From: Achromobacter xylosoxidans
Lineage (GTDB): Bacteria > Pseudomonadota > Gammaproteobacteria > Burkholderiales > Burkholderiaceae_B
NCBI RefSeq assembly: GCF_014490035.1
Contig: NZ_CP061008.1
Coordinates: forward strand, 6,696,001-6,760,000
DNA length: 64,000 bases
Direction of reading: 5' to 3'
Positions 1 to 12,138 of this stretch are shown here, piece after piece. Numbering within the stretch: position 1 is the stretch's first letter; every line of letters starts with the position of its first letter. Made by a program: the position numbers and the translations under genes. Below the pieces are notes generated by a model. The model ran no database searches and was not told the origin of the DNA. It was given only the letters and a program-made list of their open reading frames with translations.

Positions 1-2482
1 CTTCGACCAGGGCCTTCATGTTGTAGCCCTGCGAGGTGCCGCAATCGTCCTCGGTAATCACCAAGTCTTGCGTCACGTCGACCAGACGACGAGTCAGGTA
101 ACCCGAGTTGGCGGTCTTCAGTGCCGTATCGGCCAGACCCTTACGCGCGCCGTGAGTCGAGATGAAGTACTGGAGTACGTTCAGGCCTTCACGGAAGTTC
201 GCGGTAATCGGCGTTTCGATAATCGAGCCGTCCGGCTTGGCCATCAGGCCGCGCATACCGGCCAGCTGGCGGATCTGGGCGGCCGAACCGCGGGCGCCCG
301 AGTCAGCCATCATGTAGATGGAGTTGAACGATTCCTGGCGCACTTCTTCGCCGTGACGGTTGATCACGGGCTCGGTGGCCAGTTGTTCCATCATCGCCTT
401 GCCGACCTTGTCGCCGGCCTTGCCCCAGATGTCCACCACGTTGTTGTAGCGTTCCTGGGACGTGACCAGACCCGACGAGTACTGCTTGTCGATTTCCTTC
501 ACTTCGCGGCTGGCTTCGGCCAGGATGCCTTCCTTGGCGGTCGGGATCAGCATGTCGCCCATGGCGATGGAGATACCGCCGCGCGTGGCCAGGCGGAAGC
601 CCGACTGCATCAGCTTGTCAGCGAAGATCACCGTGTCGCGCAGGCCGCAGCGGCGGAACGACTGGTTGATCAGGCGCGAGATTTCCTTCTTCTTCAGCGC
701 CTTGTTCAGCACCGTGAAGGGCAGGCCCTTGGGCAGGATTTCGGACAGCAGCGCGCGGCCGACCGTCGTCTCGTGACGGCGGATCACCGGCTGCCATTCG
801 CCGTTCTCATCGCGCTCGTGTTCCTTCAGGCGCACGGTGATGCGCGACTGCAGTTCGACTTCGCCGTTGTCGTAGGCGCGCTGCACTTCAGCGACGTCGG
901 TGAAGAAGATGCCTTCGCCGCGGCCGTTGATGCGCTCGCGCGTCGTGTAGTACAGACCCAGCACGATGTCCTGGGACGGCACGATCGACGGTTCGCCGTT
1001 GGCCGGGAACAGCACGTTGTTGGAGGCCAGCATCAGCGTGCGCGCTTCCAGCTGGGCTTCCAGCGACAGCGGCACGTGCACGGCCATCTGGTCACCGTCG
1101 AAGTCTGCGTTGAACGCCGCGCAAACCAGCGGGTGCAGCTGGATGGCCTTGCCTTCGATCAGGACCGGCTCGAACGCCTGGATGCCCAAACGGTGCAGCG
1201 TGGGCGCACGGTTCAGCATGACCGGGTGTTCGCGGATGACTTCTTCCAGGATGTCCCAGACCACCGGTTCCTGGCTTTCCACCAGCTTCTTGGCAGCCTT
1301 GATGGTCGTGGCCAGGCCCATCATCTCCAGACGATTGAAGATGAACGGCTTGAACAGTTCCAGGGCCATCAGCTTGGGCAGGCCGCACTGATGCAGCTTG
1401 AGCTGCGGACCCACCACGATGACCGAACGGCCCGAGTAGTCGACGCGCTTGCCCAGCAGGTTCTGACGGAAACGACCGCTCTTGCCCTTGATCATGTCGG
1501 CCAGGGACTTGAGCTGGCGCTTGTTGGCGCCCGTCATGGCCTTGCCGCGGCGACCGTTGTCCAGCAGCGAGTCGACGGCTTCCTGCAGCATCCGCTTTTC
1601 GTTGCGCAGGATGATTTCCGGAGCCTTCAGCTCCAGCAGGCGCTTCAAGCGGTTGTTGCGGTTGATGACGCGGCGGTACAGGTCGTTCAGGTCGGAGGTC
1701 GCGAAGCGGCCGCCGTCCAGCGGCACCAGCGGACGCAGGTCCGGCGGCAGCACGGGCAGCACTTCCATGACCATCCACTCGGCCTTGATGCCGGACTTCT
1801 GGAAGCCTTCCAGCACCTTCAGGCGCTTGGAGATCTTCTTGATCTTGGCTTCCGAGCTGGTGGCCTTCAGTTCGCCGCGCAGCGTTTCCACTTCGCGGTC
1901 GATGTCGATGGTGCGCAGCAGTTCGCGCACGGCTTCCGCGCCCATCAGGGCACGGAAGTCGTCGCCGTACTCTTCGGTCTTGGCGAGGAAATCGTCATCC
2001 GACATGATCTGGCCGCGCTTGAGCGGCGTCATGCCGGGTTCGATCACGCACCAGGCTTCGAAGTACAGCACGCGTTCGATGTCGCGCAGGGTCATGTCGA
2101 GCACCATGCCCAGACGCGACGGCAGGCTCTTCAGGAACCAGATGTGCGCGACGGGGCTGGCCAGCTCGATGTGGCCCATGCGTTCACGGCGAACCTTGGC
2201 GACGGTGACTTCCACGCCGCACTTTTCGCAGATCACGCCACGATGCTTCAGGCGCTTGTACTTACCGCACAAGCACTCGTAGTCTTTGATCGGGCCAAAG
2301 ATCTTGGAGCAGAACAGGCCGTCGCGCTCGGGCTTGAACGTACGGTAGTTGATGGTCTCGGGCTTGCGAACTTCGCCGTAGGACCACGAACGGATCTTCT
2401 CGGGCGAGGCGATGCCGATCTTGATGGCATCGAACTGCTCGTCTTGCGAGACTTGCTTAAAGAGGTCGAGTAGCGCTTTCAT
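1..2482 (-). CDS. rpoC: RNA polymerase subunit beta' (N-terminal part; 3' end outside window)
   Basis: This is the largest catalytic subunit of RNA polymerase. The visible 827 codons run from the start codon to the window edge, so the C-terminal part is missing. The N-terminal zinc site is intact (Cys70, Cys72, Cys85, Cys88). The absolutely conserved NADFDGDQ motif occupies residues 458-465, the same numbering as in E. coli, with Asp460/462/464 binding the catalytic Mg2+. The ATG overlaps the last base of the rpoB stop as TAATG, and a GGAG Shine-Dalgarno lies inside the end of rpoB, so the two are translationally coupled. Identity is certain. Confidence 0.99.
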   Translation of the reverse strand, partial: MKALLDLFKQVSQDEQFDAIKIGIASPEKIRSWSYGEVRKPETINYRTFKPERDGLFCSKIFGPIKDYECLCGKYKRLKHRGVICEKCGVEVTVAKVRRERMGHIELASPVAHIWFLKSLPSRLGMVLDMTLRDIERVLYFEAWCVIEPGMTPLKRGQIMSDDDFLAKTEEYGDDFRALMGAEAVRELLRTIDIDREVETLRGELKATSSEAKIKKISKRLKVLEGFQKSGIKAEWMVMEVLPVLPPDLRPLVPLDGGRFATSDLNDLYRRVINRNNRLKRLLELKAPEIILRNEKRMLQEAVDSLLDNGRRGKAMTGANKRQLKSLADMIKGKSGRFRQNLLGKRVDYSGRSVIVVGPQLKLHQCGLPKLMALELFKPFIFNRLEMMGLATTIKAAKKLVESQEPVVWDILEEVIREHPVMLNRAPTLHRLGIQAFEPVLIEGKAIQLHPLVCAAFNADFDGDQMAVHVPLSLEAQLEARTLMLASNNVLFPANGEPSIVPSQDIVLGLYYTTRERINGRGEGIFFTDVAEVQRAYDNGEVELQSRITVRLKEHERDENGEWQPVIRRHETTVGRALLSEILPKGLPFTVLNKALKKKEISRLINQSFRRCGLRDTVIFADKLMQSGFRLATRGGISIAMGDMLIPTAKEGILAEASREVKEIDKQYSSGLVTSQERYNNVVDIWGKAGDKVGKAMMEQLATEPVINRHGEEVRQESFNSIYMMADSGARGSAAQIRQLAGMRGLMAKPDGSIIETPITANFREGLNVLQYFISTHGARKGLADTALKTANSGYLTRRLVDVTQDLVITEDDCGTSQGYNMKALVE

Positions 2483-5400
2483 TAGTTACGCTCCAAATCC
2501 ATGTCCAGGGCCAACGAGCGGATTTCCTTGACCAGCACGTTGAACGATTCCGGCATGCCGGCGTCGATGACGTGATCGCCCTTGACGATGTTTTCGTATA
2601 CCTTGGTACGGCCGGTGATGTCGTCGGACTTCACCGTCAGCATTTCCTGCAGGGTGTAGGCGGCGCCGTATGCTTCCAGCGCCCACACTTCCATTTCCCC
2701 GAAACGCTGACCGCCGAACTGCGCCTTGCCGCCCAGAGGCTGCTGGGTAACCAGCGAGTACGGGCCGGTCGAACGCGCGTGCATCTTGTCGTCGACCAAG
2801 TGGTGCAGCTTCAGGTAGTGCATGTAGCCGACCGTGACGGGGCGCTCGAACTGCTCGCCGGTGCGGCCGTCGTACAGCCACGCCTGCGTACGCGAAGGCG
2901 TCAGCGCCATGCGCTTGGCGACGTCGTCCGGATAGGCCAGTTCCAGCATCGTGGTGATTTCCTCTTCGGTCGCGCCGTCGAAGACGGGCGTCGCGAACGG
3001 CACGCCGTTCTTGAGGTTCTGGGCCATTTCCATGACTTCTTCGTCGGTCAGCTCGTCGATGCGCGCGCCGGTGCCGGTCGTGTTGTAGACCTTGTCCAGA
3101 TAGGCGCGGACGTTCTTGACCTGCGCAGTGCGCTCGTCGCGCAGCATGTCGGCGATGCGATGGCCCACGCCCTTGGCAGCCCAGCCCAAGTGCACTTCCA
3201 GCACCTGGCCGACGTTCATCCGCGAGGGCACGCCCAGCGGGTTCAGAACGATGTCGGCCGGCGTGCCGTCAGCCATGTGCGGCATGTCTTCCACCGGGGT
3301 GATGCGCGAGACCACACCCTTGTTGCCGTGACGGCCTGCCATCTTGTCGCCAGGCTGCAGACGACGCTTCACGGCCAGGTAGACCTTGATCATCTTCAGC
3401 ACGCCCGGGGGCAGCTCGTCGCCTTGCGTCAGCTTCTTGCGCTTTTCTTCGAAAGCCAGGTCGAACTGGTGGCGCTTCTGCTCCAGCGATTCCTTGGCCT
3501 GCTCCAGCACGACGGCATGCGGCTCGTCGGCCAGGCGGATGTCGAACCACTGCCAGCGGTCCAGATCAGCCAGGTATGCCTTGGTGATCGTGGCGCCCTT
3601 GGCCAGCTTGCGCGGGCCGCCGTTGACGGTCTTGTTGACCAGCATCTTTTCGATACGGTCGAACTGGTCGTTTTCAACGATGCGCAGCTGGTCGTTCAGG
3701 TCCTGGCGATAGCGGCGCAGTTCATCGTCGATGATGGACTGGGCGCGCTTGTCGCGCACGATGCCTTCGCGCGTGAACACTTGCACGTCGATCACGGTGC
3801 CGGTCATGCCCGAGGGCACGCGCAGCGAGGTGTCCTTAACGTCGGACGCCTTTTCACCGAAGATGGCGCGCAGCAGCTTTTCTTCGGGCGTCAGCTGGGT
3901 TTCGCCCTTGGGCGTGACCTTGCCGACCAGCACGTCGTCGGCGCTGACTTCGGCGCCGATGTACGTGATGCCCGAATCGTCCAGGCGGTTCAGTTGCGTC
4001 TCGGCCAGGTTGCTGATGTCGCGCGTGATTTCTTCCGGACCCAGCTTGGTATCGCGAGCAACGACCGTCAGTTCCTCGATGTGGACCGAGGTGTAGCGGT
4101 CATCGGCAACAACCTTTTCGGAGATCAGGATCGAGTCTTCGAAGTTGTAGCCGTTCCAGGGCATGAACGCGATCAGCATGTTCTGACCCAGGGCGAGTTC
4201 GCCCAGGTCGGTCGATGCGCCGTCAGCCAGCACGTCACCCTTGGCGACCTTGTCGCCACGCTTGACGATGGGACGCTGGTTGATGTTCGTGTTCTGGTTG
4301 GAACGGGTGTACTTGATCAGGTTGTAGATGTCGACGCCGACTTCGCCAGCGACGTTTTCTTCATCGTTCACGCGGATCACGACGCGCTCGGCGTCGACGT
4401 GGTCGACCAGGCCGCCACGCAGGGCTTGCACGGTCGTACCCGAGTCAACGGCCACGGTGCGCTCGATGCCCGTACCCACGACCGGCTTTTCCGGACGCAG
4501 GCAAGGCACGGCCTGGCGTTGCATGTTGGCGCCCATCAGCGCGCGGTTCGCGTCGTCGTGTTCCAGGAACGGAATCAGCGAGGCGGCGACCGACACGATC
4601 TGCGACGGGGCAACGTCCATGTAGTGCACGTTGGCCGGGGCGGTCAGCATGGTTTCGCCAGCTTCGCGGCAAGCCACCAGGTCGTCCACGAAACGGCCTT
4701 CCTCGTCCAGCGCGGCGTTGGCCTGCGCGATGACGTAGTGGCTTTCTTCGATGGCCGACAGGTAGTCGATCTGCTCGCTGACCTTGCCGTCAATGATCTT
4801 GCGGTAAGGCGTTTCCAGGAAGCCGTACTCGTTCAGGCGAGCGTACAGCGCCATGGAGTTGATCAGGCCGATGTTCGGGCCTTCCGGCGTTTCGATCGGG
4901 CACACGCGGCCGTAGTGGGTCGGGTGCACGTCGCGGACTTCGAAGCCGGCGCGCTCGCGGGTCAGACCGCCCGGGCCCAGTGCGGAAACGCGACGCTTGT
5001 GCGTGATTTCCGACAGCGGGTTGGTTTGGTCCATGAACTGCGACAGCTGGCTCGAACCGAAGAACTCCTTGATGGCAGCCGAGATCGGCTTGGAGTTGAT
5101 CAGGTCGTGCGGCATCAGGTTTTCCGTCTCGGCCTGGCCCAGACGTTCCTTGACGGCGCGCTCGACGCGCACCAGGCCGGCGCGGAACTGGTTCTCGGCC
5201 AGTTCGCCGACGCAACGCACGCGGCGGTTGCCCAGGTGATCGATGTCGTCGATCTGGCCACGGCCGTTACGCAGCTCGACCAGCACCTTGATGGTTTCAA
5301 GGATGTCTTCGTTGGTCAGCGTCATCGGACCCGTGATGTCTTCACCACGGCCCAGACGGCTGTTGACCTTCATGCGGCCGACGCGCGACAGATCGTACGT

Positions 5401-6594
5401 TTCTTCGCTGTAGAACAGACGCTGGAACAGCGCTTCCACCGCTTCTTCGGTGGGCGGTTCGCCAGGACGCATCATGCGGTAGATGGCAACTCGCGCGGCC
5501 ATCTGGTCGGCGGTTTCATCGGTGCGCAGCGTTTGCGAGATGTACGGGCCGCGGTCCAGGTCGTTCGTGTAGAGGGCCTGGATGTCGTGCACGTTGGCGG
5601 CGCGCAGGGCGCCCAGCACGCTTTCCGTGATCTCGTCGTTGGCGTTGGCGATGACTTCGCCGGTGTCCGGGTCGACGATGTTCTTGGCCAGCACGCGGCC
5701 GTACAGGAAGTCTTCCGGCACGGAGATGCGCTGGATGCCGCCGGCAGCCAGGTCGCGCAGATGCTTGGCGTTGATGCGCTTGTCTTTTTCGACAATGACC
5801 TTGCCGCTGCGGTCGCTGATGTCGAAACGGGCCATTTCGCCCTTCCAACGCTCAGGCACGAATTCCATCATCGCGCCTTCGCTCTTCAATTCGAAGTTGT
5901 CGAAGTCGAAGAAGTTGGCCAGGATCGATTCCGGCGTCATGCCGATGGCCTTGCACAGAATCGTGACGGGCATCTTGCGGCGACGGTCGACGCGGAAGAA
6001 CAGGACGTCCTTCGGATCGAATTCGAAGTCCAGCCACGAGCCGCGGTAAGGAATCACGCGGGCCGAGAACAGGAGCTTGCCGGAGCTGTGGGTCTTGCCG
6101 CGGTCGTGCTCGAAGAACACGCCAGGCGAGCGGTGCAGCTGCGAAACGATGACACGCTCGGTGCCGTTGATGACGAAGGAACCCGTGCCCGTCATGAGCG
6201 GAATTTCGCCCATGTAGACTTCCTGTTCCTTCACTTCCTTCACGGTGGGCTTGCTGACTTCGCGGTCAAGCAGCACCAGGCGGACCTTGGCTCGCAGGGG
6301 CGAGGCATAGGTCAGGCCACGTTGCTGACATTCCTTGACATCGAACACCGGTTCGCCGAGCACATAGCTCACGAACTCCAAGCGCGCCATACCGTTGTGA
6401 CTAACGATCGGGAAAATCGACGAGAACGCCGCCTGCAAACCGTCGGCTACGCGATCGGACGGGGCGGTATCCGCCTGCAGGAAAGTTAGGTAGGATTGAA
6501 GCTGTGTCGCCAACAGGAAGGGAACGTTTTGAACGTCTTCACGCTTGGCGAAGCTTTTGCGGATGCGCTTTTTTTCGGTGTACGAGTAAGGCAT
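2482..6594 (-). CDS. rpoB: RNA polymerase subunit beta
   Basis: Second catalytic subunit of RNA polymerase, 1370 residues, complete. I chose the ATG that begins [15 protein letters not shown], the family's usual N-terminus; an ATG 24 bases further upstream would add eight unrelated residues. The rifampicin-binding segment carries the sensitive-type residues ([16 protein letters not shown], then SALGPGG), so no classic rifampicin-resistance substitution is visible. It is the distal part of the rplJL-rpoBC unit: about 160 bases with two hairpins separate it from rplL, and its stop overlaps the rpoC start by one base. Confidence 0.99.
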   Translation of the reverse strand: MPYSYTEKKRIRKSFAKREDVQNVPFLLATQLQSYLTFLQADTAPSDRVADGLQAAFSSIFPIVSHNGMARLEFVSYVLGEPVFDVKECQQRGLTYASPLRAKVRLVLLDREVSKPTVKEVKEQEVYMGEIPLMTGTGSFVINGTERVIVSQLHRSPGVFFEHDRGKTHSSGKLLFSARVIPYRGSWLDFEFDPKDVLFFRVDRRRKMPVTILCKAIGMTPESILANFFDFDNFELKSEGAMMEFVPERWKGEMARFDISDRSGKVIVEKDKRINAKHLRDLAAGGIQRISVPEDFLYGRVLAKNIVDPDTGEVIANANDEITESVLGALRAANVHDIQALYTNDLDRGPYISQTLRTDETADQMAARVAIYRMMRPGEPPTEEAVEALFQRLFYSEETYDLSRVGRMKVNSRLGRGEDITGPMTLTNEDILETIKVLVELRNGRGQIDDIDHLGNRRVRCVGELAENQFRAGLVRVERAVKERLGQAETENLMPHDLINSKPISAAIKEFFGSSQLSQFMDQTNPLSEITHKRRVSALGPGGLTRERAGFEVRDVHPTHYGRVCPIETPEGPNIGLINSMALYARLNEYGFLETPYRKIIDGKVSEQIDYLSAIEESHYVIAQANAALDEEGRFVDDLVACREAGETMLTAPANVHYMDVAPSQIVSVAASLIPFLEHDDANRALMGANMQRQAVPCLRPEKPVVGTGIERTVAVDSGTTVQALRGGLVDHVDAERVVIRVNDEENVAGEVGVDIYNLIKYTRSNQNTNINQRPIVKRGDKVAKGDVLADGASTDLGELALGQNMLIAFMPWNGYNFEDSILISEKVVADDRYTSVHIEELTVVARDTKLGPEEITRDISNLAETQLNRLDDSGITYIGAEVSADDVLVGKVTPKGETQLTPEEKLLRAIFGEKASDVKDTSLRVPSGMTGTVIDVQVFTREGIVRDKRAQSIIDDELRRYRQDLNDQLRIVENDQFDRIEKMLVNKTVNGGPRKLAKGATITKAYLADLDRWQWFDIRLADEPHAVVLEQAKESLEQKRHQFDLAFEEKRKKLTQGDELPPGVLKMIKVYLAVKRRLQPGDKMAGRHGNKGVVSRITPVEDMPHMADGTPADIVLNPLGVPSRMNVGQVLEVHLGWAAKGVGHRIADMLRDERTAQVKNVRAYLDKVYNTTGTGARIDELTDEEVMEMAQNLKNGVPFATPVFDGATEEEITTMLELAYPDDVAKRMALTPSRTQAWLYDGRTGEQFERPVTVGYMHYLKLHHLVDDKMHARSTGPYSLVTQQPLGGKAQFGGQRFGEMEVWALEAYGAAYTLQEMLTVKSDDITGRTKVYENIVKGDHVIDAGMPESFNVLVKEIRSLALDMDLERN

Positions 6595-6651
6595 GAGCAC
6601 TCCGACTCGAGGTTGCATGGGCCGTCAACCACGGCCCCAGGTGATACGACT

Positions 6652-6699
6652 CCAGGAAACCCCCCTGTAAAGGGCATACCCCCAGTAGGGGTTTCCTGG
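6652..6699 (-). promoter_or_regulatory. Long hairpin in the rplL-rpoB spacer
   Basis: Two 12-base arms (6652-6663 and 6688-6699) are perfectly complementary and enclose 24 bases that can themselves pair. It lies just upstream of the rpoB ribosome-binding region. In E. coli the same spacer holds an attenuator and an RNase III processing site that set the rpoBC to rplJL ratio. A double-stranded stem of this kind is a plausible processing site here; that role is inference. Confidence 0.6.
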
Positions 6700-6709
6700 A
6701 AACGCAAAA

Positions 6710-6742
6710 GCCCGGGGACTGCAAACTGCGCTGTCCCCGGGC
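6710..6742 (-). terminator. Attenuator-type terminator between rplL and rpoB
   Basis: A 10-bp GC-only-rich stem (6710-6719 with 6733-6742) follows the rplL stop codon and is followed, in the direction of transcription, by TTTTGCG. The short U run suggests partial rather than complete termination, which fits the known attenuation between ribosomal-protein and polymerase genes in this operon. Confidence 0.65.
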
Positions 6743-6757
6743 AAATTGACGCAGGTC

Positions 6758-7138
6758 TTACTTGACTTCGACCTTGGCGCCAGCTTCTTCCAGCTTCTTC
6801 TTGGCGGCTTCGGCGTCAGCCTTGGCCACAGCTTCCTTGACGGGCTTCGGAGCGCCGTCGACCAGGTCCTTGGCTTCCTTCAGACCCAGACCGGTCAGCT
6901 CGCGCACGGCCTTGATGACGCTGACCTTGTTGGCGCCGGCGTCGGTCAGGACGACGGTGAACTCGGTTTGCTCTTCAGCGGCGGCGGCAGCGCCACCAGC
7001 GGCGGGAGCAGCGACAGCGACAGCGGCGGCAGCAGCCGACACGCCGAACTTCTCTTCCATTTCCTTGATCAGCTCGGACAGCTCGAGCACGGTCATGCCA
7101 GCGATGGCGTCAAGGATTTCAGCTTTGTTAAGTGCCAT
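6758..7138 (-). CDS. rplL: 50S ribosomal protein L7/L12
   Basis: Stalk protein of the large ribosomal subunit, which recruits and activates translational GTPases. It has 126 residues: an N-terminal dimerisation helix pair, an Ala/Gly-rich hinge near residues 38-56 and a C-terminal factor-binding domain with the conserved [12 protein letters not shown] segment. It follows rplJ after about 80 bases and is followed by the attenuator hairpins before rpoB. Length and sequence are typical of the family. Confidence 0.99.
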   Translation of the reverse strand: MALNKAEILDAIAGMTVLELSELIKEMEEKFGVSAAAAAVAVAAPAAGGAAAAAEEQTEFTVVLTDAGANKVSVIKAVRELTGLGLKEAKDLVDGAPKPVKEAVAKADAEAAKKKLEEAGAKVEVK

Positions 7139-7219
7139 TTTTCAGAACTCCAAATAATTTGGTAATGCCAGGGTTTGGGTGTCGCTCGGTCGTTCAGCGA
7201 ATTCCGTGAAGGCAGGCGA

Positions 7220-7744
7220 TTAAGCCGCAGCCTTCTGGTCGCGCACGGCGGCGAGGCCACGGGCGAACTTGGTCGGAACTTCGTTGAGCGTACGCACGAA
7301 TTGCGCGATGGGGGCTTGCATGGTGCCCAGCAGCTTCGACAGCAACTCTTCGCGCGAGGGCATGGTGGCCAGGGCCTTCACGCCGTCTTGGTTCAGCAGG
7401 CTGTTGGGCAGAGCGCCCGCCTTGATGACCAGCTTGTCGTTGCTTTTCGCGAAACCTGCGAGGACCTTGGCCGCCGAAACCGGATCAGCGCTGATGCCAT
7501 AGATCAGCGGACCGGTCAGTTGCTCAGCCAACGGCTCGAAAGCCGTGCCGGCAACAGCACGACGGGCCAGCGAGTTCTTCAGAACACGCAGATACACGCC
7601 CGATTCACGCGCAGTTTTGCGCAGTACGGTGACAGAGGCGACGTCCAGACCACGGTACTCAGCGATAACAATCGATTGGGCCTTGGCGACTTCCGCCGAG
7701 ACTTCCTCGATCACCACCGCTTTCTCTTGACGATTGAGACTCAC
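7220..7744 (-). CDS. rplJ: 50S ribosomal protein L10
   Basis: Base of the ribosomal stalk; it binds 23S rRNA and carries the L7/L12 dimers through its C-terminal helix. The protein has 174 residues, with the family N-terminus [15 protein letters not shown] and the REYRGL-like segment [12 protein letters not shown]. It opens the rplJ-rplL-rpoB-rpoC unit. In enterobacteria the L10-L12 complex represses its own mRNA by binding the leader, and the 249-base space upstream is the right place for such a leader. Confidence 0.99.
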   Translation of the reverse strand: MSLNRQEKAVVIEEVSAEVAKAQSIVIAEYRGLDVASVTVLRKTARESGVYLRVLKNSLARRAVAGTAFEPLAEQLTGPLIYGISADPVSAAKVLAGFAKSNDKLVIKAGALPNSLLNQDGVKALATMPSREELLSKLLGTMQAPIAQFVRTLNEVPTKFARGLAAVRDQKAAA

Positions 7745-7993
7745 GGTTTGAACACTCCATCAAAAGACGCCTGGGGCCTGAGCCTTGCGCGTCAACCGAA
7801 TGCGGCGCCTGGTCGAGTTCTTCGTGTAAAGAAATCTTCCTGGGGACGCCGTCTACGCTGGATCCGAACCTTACGGGCTTCGGTATTAAGCGGAGGGGTC
7901 CGGTACTGCTTGAACCACCCTGCTCCAGCGGTCTTTGACAGCAACATCCGGAGGAATCCGGATGCAGCCCAAAGTACGTTTACAGCTATCGGC
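7745..7993 (-). promoter_or_regulatory. Untranslated leader of rplJ (probable L10 autoregulatory leader)
   Basis: These 249 bases between rplA and rplJ hold no convincing reading frame. The position matches the structured L10 leader of other proteobacteria, where the L10-L12 complex binds and blocks translation. I did not fold it, so the assignment rests on position and length. It may also contain the promoter for the rplJL-rpoBC transcript. Confidence 0.5.
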
Positions 7994-8692
7994 TTAGTTG
8001 GCCGACAGCGAGGCAATTTCCACGCGCGCACCGCCGCCCATCGTGGACGAAACGGCCAGCTTGCGCAGGTAAATGCCCTTGGCAGCTGCGGGACGAGCCT
8101 TTTGCAGGGCGTCGACCAGAGCGGCCAGGTTGGTTTGCAGCTGTTCCACGCCGAACGACGCGCGGCCGATCGTTGCGTGGATAATGCCAGCCTTGTCGGT
8201 GCGGTACTGAACCTGACCGGCCTTGGCGTTCTTGACAGCGGTAGCGACGTCCGGGGTCACGGTGCCGACCTTCGGGTTCGGCATCAGGCCACGGGGACCC
8301 AGGATCTGACCCAGGGCACCCACGACACGCATCGTGTCGGGCGAGGCGATGACCACGTCGAAGTCCATTTGACCGGCCTTGATCTGGTCAGCCAGGTCGT
8401 CCAGACCGACGATGTCGGCGCCAGCGGCCTTGGCGGCTTCAGCCTTGTCGCCTTGGGCGAACACGGCCACGCGGACCGACTTGCCGGTGCCGGCGGGCAG
8501 AACGACCGAGCCGCGAACCAGTTGGTCCGACTTCTTCGGGTCGATGCCGAGTTGCACGGCCACGTCAATGGATTCATTGAACTTGGCGACGGCGGTTTCC
8601 TTGACCAGGGTCAGGGCTTCAGCGACCGGGTACAGCTTGGTGCGGTCGATCTTCTGCGCAATGGCGGCGGCGCGCTTGGACAGTTTTGCCAT
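7994..8692 (-). CDS. rplA: 50S ribosomal protein L1
   Basis: Binds 23S rRNA at the L1 stalk near the E site and represses translation of the L11 operon in other bacteria. It has 232 residues and begins [22 protein letters not shown]; the conserved [18 protein letters not shown] segment appears as [18 protein letters not shown]. It starts two bases after the rplK stop, so rplK and rplA form a tight pair. Confidence 0.99.
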   Translation of the reverse strand: MAKLSKRAAAIAQKIDRTKLYPVAEALTLVKETAVAKFNESIDVAVQLGIDPKKSDQLVRGSVVLPAGTGKSVRVAVFAQGDKAEAAKAAGADIVGLDDLADQIKAGQMDFDVVIASPDTMRVVGALGQILGPRGLMPNPKVGTVTPDVATAVKNAKAGQVQYRTDKAGIIHATIGRASFGVEQLQTNLAALVDALQKARPAAAKGIYLRKLAVSSTMGGGARVEIASLSAN

Positions 8693-8694
8693 GA

Positions 8695-9126
8695 TTAGAT
8701 CCCCTCAACCGTGATGCCCATGCTGCGGGCGCTGCCAGCGATCGTACGCACGGCGGCGTCCAGATCAGCGGCGGTCAGATCGGGGCCCTTGGCCTTGGCG
8801 ATCTCTTCAGCTTGAGCGCGGGTCAGCGTGCCGACCTTGTCGGTATGCGGCTTGGACGAACCCTTTTGCACGCCGGCGGCCTTCTTGATGAGGACCGTCG
8901 CGGGCGGGGTCTTCATGATGAAGGTGAAGCTCTTGTCGGCGAAGGCGGTGATCACCACCGGAATCGGCAGACCAGGCTCCATGCCTTGGGTCTTGGCGTT
9001 GAACGCCTTGCAGAATTCCATGATGTTCAGGCCACGCTGACCCAGGGCCGGGCCAATCGGGGGGGAGGGGTTAGCCTTACCAGCCGGCACTTGCAGCTTG
9101 ATAAAGCCGACGATCTTCTTCGCCAT
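8695..9126 (-). CDS. rplK: 50S ribosomal protein L11
   Basis: Component of the GTPase-associated centre, needed for the stringent response through RelA. It has 143 residues with the family N-terminal signature ([18 protein letters not shown], then [11 protein letters not shown]). It lies 66 bases after nusG and two bases before rplA. Complete and ordinary. Confidence 0.99.
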   Translation of the reverse strand: MAKKIVGFIKLQVPAGKANPSPPIGPALGQRGLNIMEFCKAFNAKTQGMEPGLPIPVVITAFADKSFTFIMKTPPATVLIKKAAGVQKGSSKPHTDKVGTLTRAQAEEIAKAKGPDLTAADLDAAVRTIAGSARSMGITVEGI

Positions 9127-9192
9127 GCTTTGCTCCTTGCGGGTTATATCGCTCCTGGGCGTTCAGGCCTGGGAGCTCCCCGGGGGTTGAAA

Positions 9193-9726
9193 TTAGGTCT
9201 TTTCGACCTGACTGAAATCGAGTTCGACGGGCGTGGCGCGACCAAAAATGGTGACAGACACGCGAACCTTGCTCTTTTCGTAATTGACTTCTTCGACGTT
9301 GCCGTTGAAGTCTGCAAACGGACCTTCCTTGACCCGAACCATCTCGCCCACTTCGAACAGGATCTTGGGGCGGGGTTTCTCGACGCCCTCTTCCATCTGG
9401 GAGAGGATCTTCTCGACTTCCTTTTCGGAAATCGGGGTCGGACGGTTGCCCGAGCCACCCAAAAAGCCGGTGACGCGGTTGGTGTTCTTGACCAGGTGCC
9501 ACGTTTCGTCGGTCAAGTCCATTTCAACCAGGACATAACCGGGGAAAATGCGGCGCTCGGTGATCGACTTCTGGCCACCCTTGACCTCGACGACTTCCTC
9601 GGAGGGCACAAGAATGCGGCCAAAAGACGTTTGCAGGCCCGCGCGCTCGATGCGCTCGTTCAGGGCCTTGTGTACGCTTTTTTCCATGCCGGAGTACACA
9701 TGGACGACATACCAACGCTTACTCAT
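9193..9726 (-). CDS. nusG: Transcription termination/antitermination factor NusG
   Basis: Binds RNA polymerase and links it to Rho or to the leading ribosome. It has 177 residues: an NGN domain beginning [16 protein letters not shown] and a C-terminal KOW domain ([19 protein letters not shown], around residues 125-145). It is separated from secE by nine bases, the standard secE-nusG pair at the head of the L11 operon. Confidence 0.99.
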   Translation of the reverse strand: MSKRWYVVHVYSGMEKSVHKALNERIERAGLQTSFGRILVPSEEVVEVKGGQKSITERRIFPGYVLVEMDLTDETWHLVKNTNRVTGFLGGSGNRPTPISEKEVEKILSQMEEGVEKPRPKILFEVGEMVRVKEGPFADFNGNVEEVNYEKSKVRVSVTIFGRATPVELDFSQVEKT

Positions 9727-9735
9727 TCGCCGTCC

Positions 9736-10116
9736 TTATTTCCAGCCCAACAACAGGCCGTAAAGAATCCATTCGATGCCCTTGTCGAGCACCCACATGA
9801 AAAGGCCCATGACCGCCACAAACGCGAAAACGATACCCGTCATCTGGGTCGTTTCCTTGCGCGTGGGCCACGAGACACGCTTGACTTCGTTGTAGGACTC
9901 GCTGGCGAAGCTCAGGGTGCGGCGGCCGGGTTCGCTGAACCAGGCGATCACGGCTGCGATCACAAGGCCGCCGACGAATACGCCGATACGTGCAGGCATC
10001 GGTTGCGCGCTGAGCACGGAAAACCCGACGATGCCAGCAATAACGACAAGAACCGCCAGCCCGAGCTTCACCCGGTCGGCGGTACTGGTTACGGTTTCTA
10101 CGCTGGTATTAGACAT
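9736..10116 (-). CDS. secE: Preprotein translocase subunit SecE
   Basis: Essential clamp subunit of the SecYEG channel in the inner membrane. It has 126 residues, the long three-helix form found in enterobacteria: two hydrophobic helices (about residues 17-35 and 42-60) and a third near the C-terminus. The conserved cytoplasmic amphipathic segment ESYNEVKRVSWPTRKET comes before the third. It lies between tRNA-Trp and nusG. Confidence 0.98.
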   Translation of the reverse strand: MSNTSVETVTSTADRVKLGLAVLVVIAGIVGFSVLSAQPMPARIGVFVGGLVIAAVIAWFSEPGRRTLSFASESYNEVKRVSWPTRKETTQMTGIVFAFVAVMGLFMWVLDKGIEWILYGLLLGWK

Positions 10117-10180
10117 ATTGCGACGCGAGCCGCCGTGAATGCGTAACTCGCGATGATCTCCCGCGGGTTTATCCTGGCGG

Positions 10181-10256
10181 TGGCAGGGGCAGTAGGAATC
10201 GAACCTACAACCTTCGGTTTTGGAGACCGACGCTCTGCCAATTGAGCTATGCCCCT
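10181..10256 (-). tRNA. tRNA-Trp (anticodon CCA)
   Basis: A 76-base cloverleaf: acceptor arms AGGGGCA/TGCCCCT, anticodon loop CTCCAAA with CCA, T loop GTTCGATTCC, discriminator G and an encoded 3' CCA. It sits between tuf and secE, its usual place in proteobacteria. Confidence 0.98.
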
Positions 10257-10342
10257 AAAACACTACACTTGCACTACACAGCTGCTTCCGCCTTACATGC
10301 AACAACTTGCGGAACCATACATCATACTACTTTTACAGCAAA

Positions 10343-10379
10343 GATGGATAGAGGGACTTGAGAGTCCACTCTACCCATC
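10343..10379 (-). terminator. Imperfect hairpin after tuf, possible terminator
   Basis: Arms 10343-10358 and 10363-10379 form about 15 base pairs with one mismatch and one bulge around a four-base loop, followed in the direction of transcription by TTTGC. It lies ten bases after the tuf stop. The U run is short, so termination may be partial and let some transcripts reach tRNA-Trp and secE. Confidence 0.5.
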
Positions 10380-10389
10380 CGGGTATTGC

Positions 10390-11580
<1,191 letters not shown>

Positions 11581-11631
11581 GGCTGACTCCTGACCTGGAT
11601 TGCGCTTCTGACTGAAGAAGAGAGAAATTAG

Positions 11632-11706
<75 letters not shown>

Positions 11707-11716
11707 AAATAAATCT

Positions 11717-11790
11717 TGGAGCGGGTGAAGGGAATCGAACCCTCGTCGTAAGCTTGGAAGGCTTCTGCTCTACCATTGAGCTACACCCGC
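11717..11790 (-). tRNA. tRNA-Gly (anticodon TCC)
   Basis: A 74-base cloverleaf with acceptor arms GCGGGTG/CACCCGC, anticodon loop CTTCCAA (TCC), T loop GTTCGATTCC and an encoded CCA. It lies ten bases upstream of tRNA-Thr in the same transcript. Confidence 0.98.
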
Positions 11791-11938
11791 GGCATACCCT
11801 TTCACCTTCTCTTTCCCAAACCTTTTTCAATCCGAAGCCCGGGAGAGCCTTACAACCTTCTTTGCGAAGGCTGCTCAGCTTTCTGAGCTTCACATTGTAA
11901 ATCCAGGCAAACCGCGCCTGGATTTAGGTGTGGGTCTC

Positions 11939-12025
11939 TGGTGGAGGAGGTTGGATTCGAACCAACGTAGGCGCAAGGCCAACAGATTTACAGTCTGCCC
12001 CCTTTAACCACTCGGGCACTCCTCC
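11939..12025 (-). tRNA. tRNA-Tyr (anticodon GTA)
   Basis: An 87-base class II tRNA with acceptor arms GGAGGAG/CTCCTCC, anticodon loop CTGTAAA (GTA), a long variable arm and an encoded CCA. It is the first gene of the tRNA-tuf unit. The 148 bases between it and tRNA-Gly hold no further RNA gene that I can see. Confidence 0.98.
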
Positions 12026-12040
12026 ACAGGAGAATTCGAG

Positions 12041-12069
12041 ATTATGAACACTTTCAAACCCGCTGTCAA
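12041..12069 (-). promoter_or_regulatory. Near-consensus sigma-70 promoter of the tRNA-Tyr/Gly/Thr-tuf unit
   Basis: On the minus strand, TTGACA (12064-12069) is followed after exactly 17 bases by CATAAT (12041-12046), and tRNA-Tyr begins about 16 bases later. A perfect -35 with optimal spacing fits a strong stable-RNA promoter. Confidence 0.85.
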
Positions 12070-12138
12070 ACGCTTGGGACGAAATATTCAAAATTCTTCT
12101 TCAACCACCGCAGCGTTTCCGCGCAGAGGGGGCGAAGC

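Noticed and set aside
68..2473. Long open frame on the plus strand opposite rpoC
   Set aside because: It mirrors the codon structure of rpoC, is histidine- and glutamine-rich without any family motif, and has no ribosome-binding site. It is a GC-bias shadow.
2572..6489. 1305-codon plus-strand frame opposite rpoB
   Set aside because: Same shadow effect across a highly expressed gene; no domain, signal or start context.
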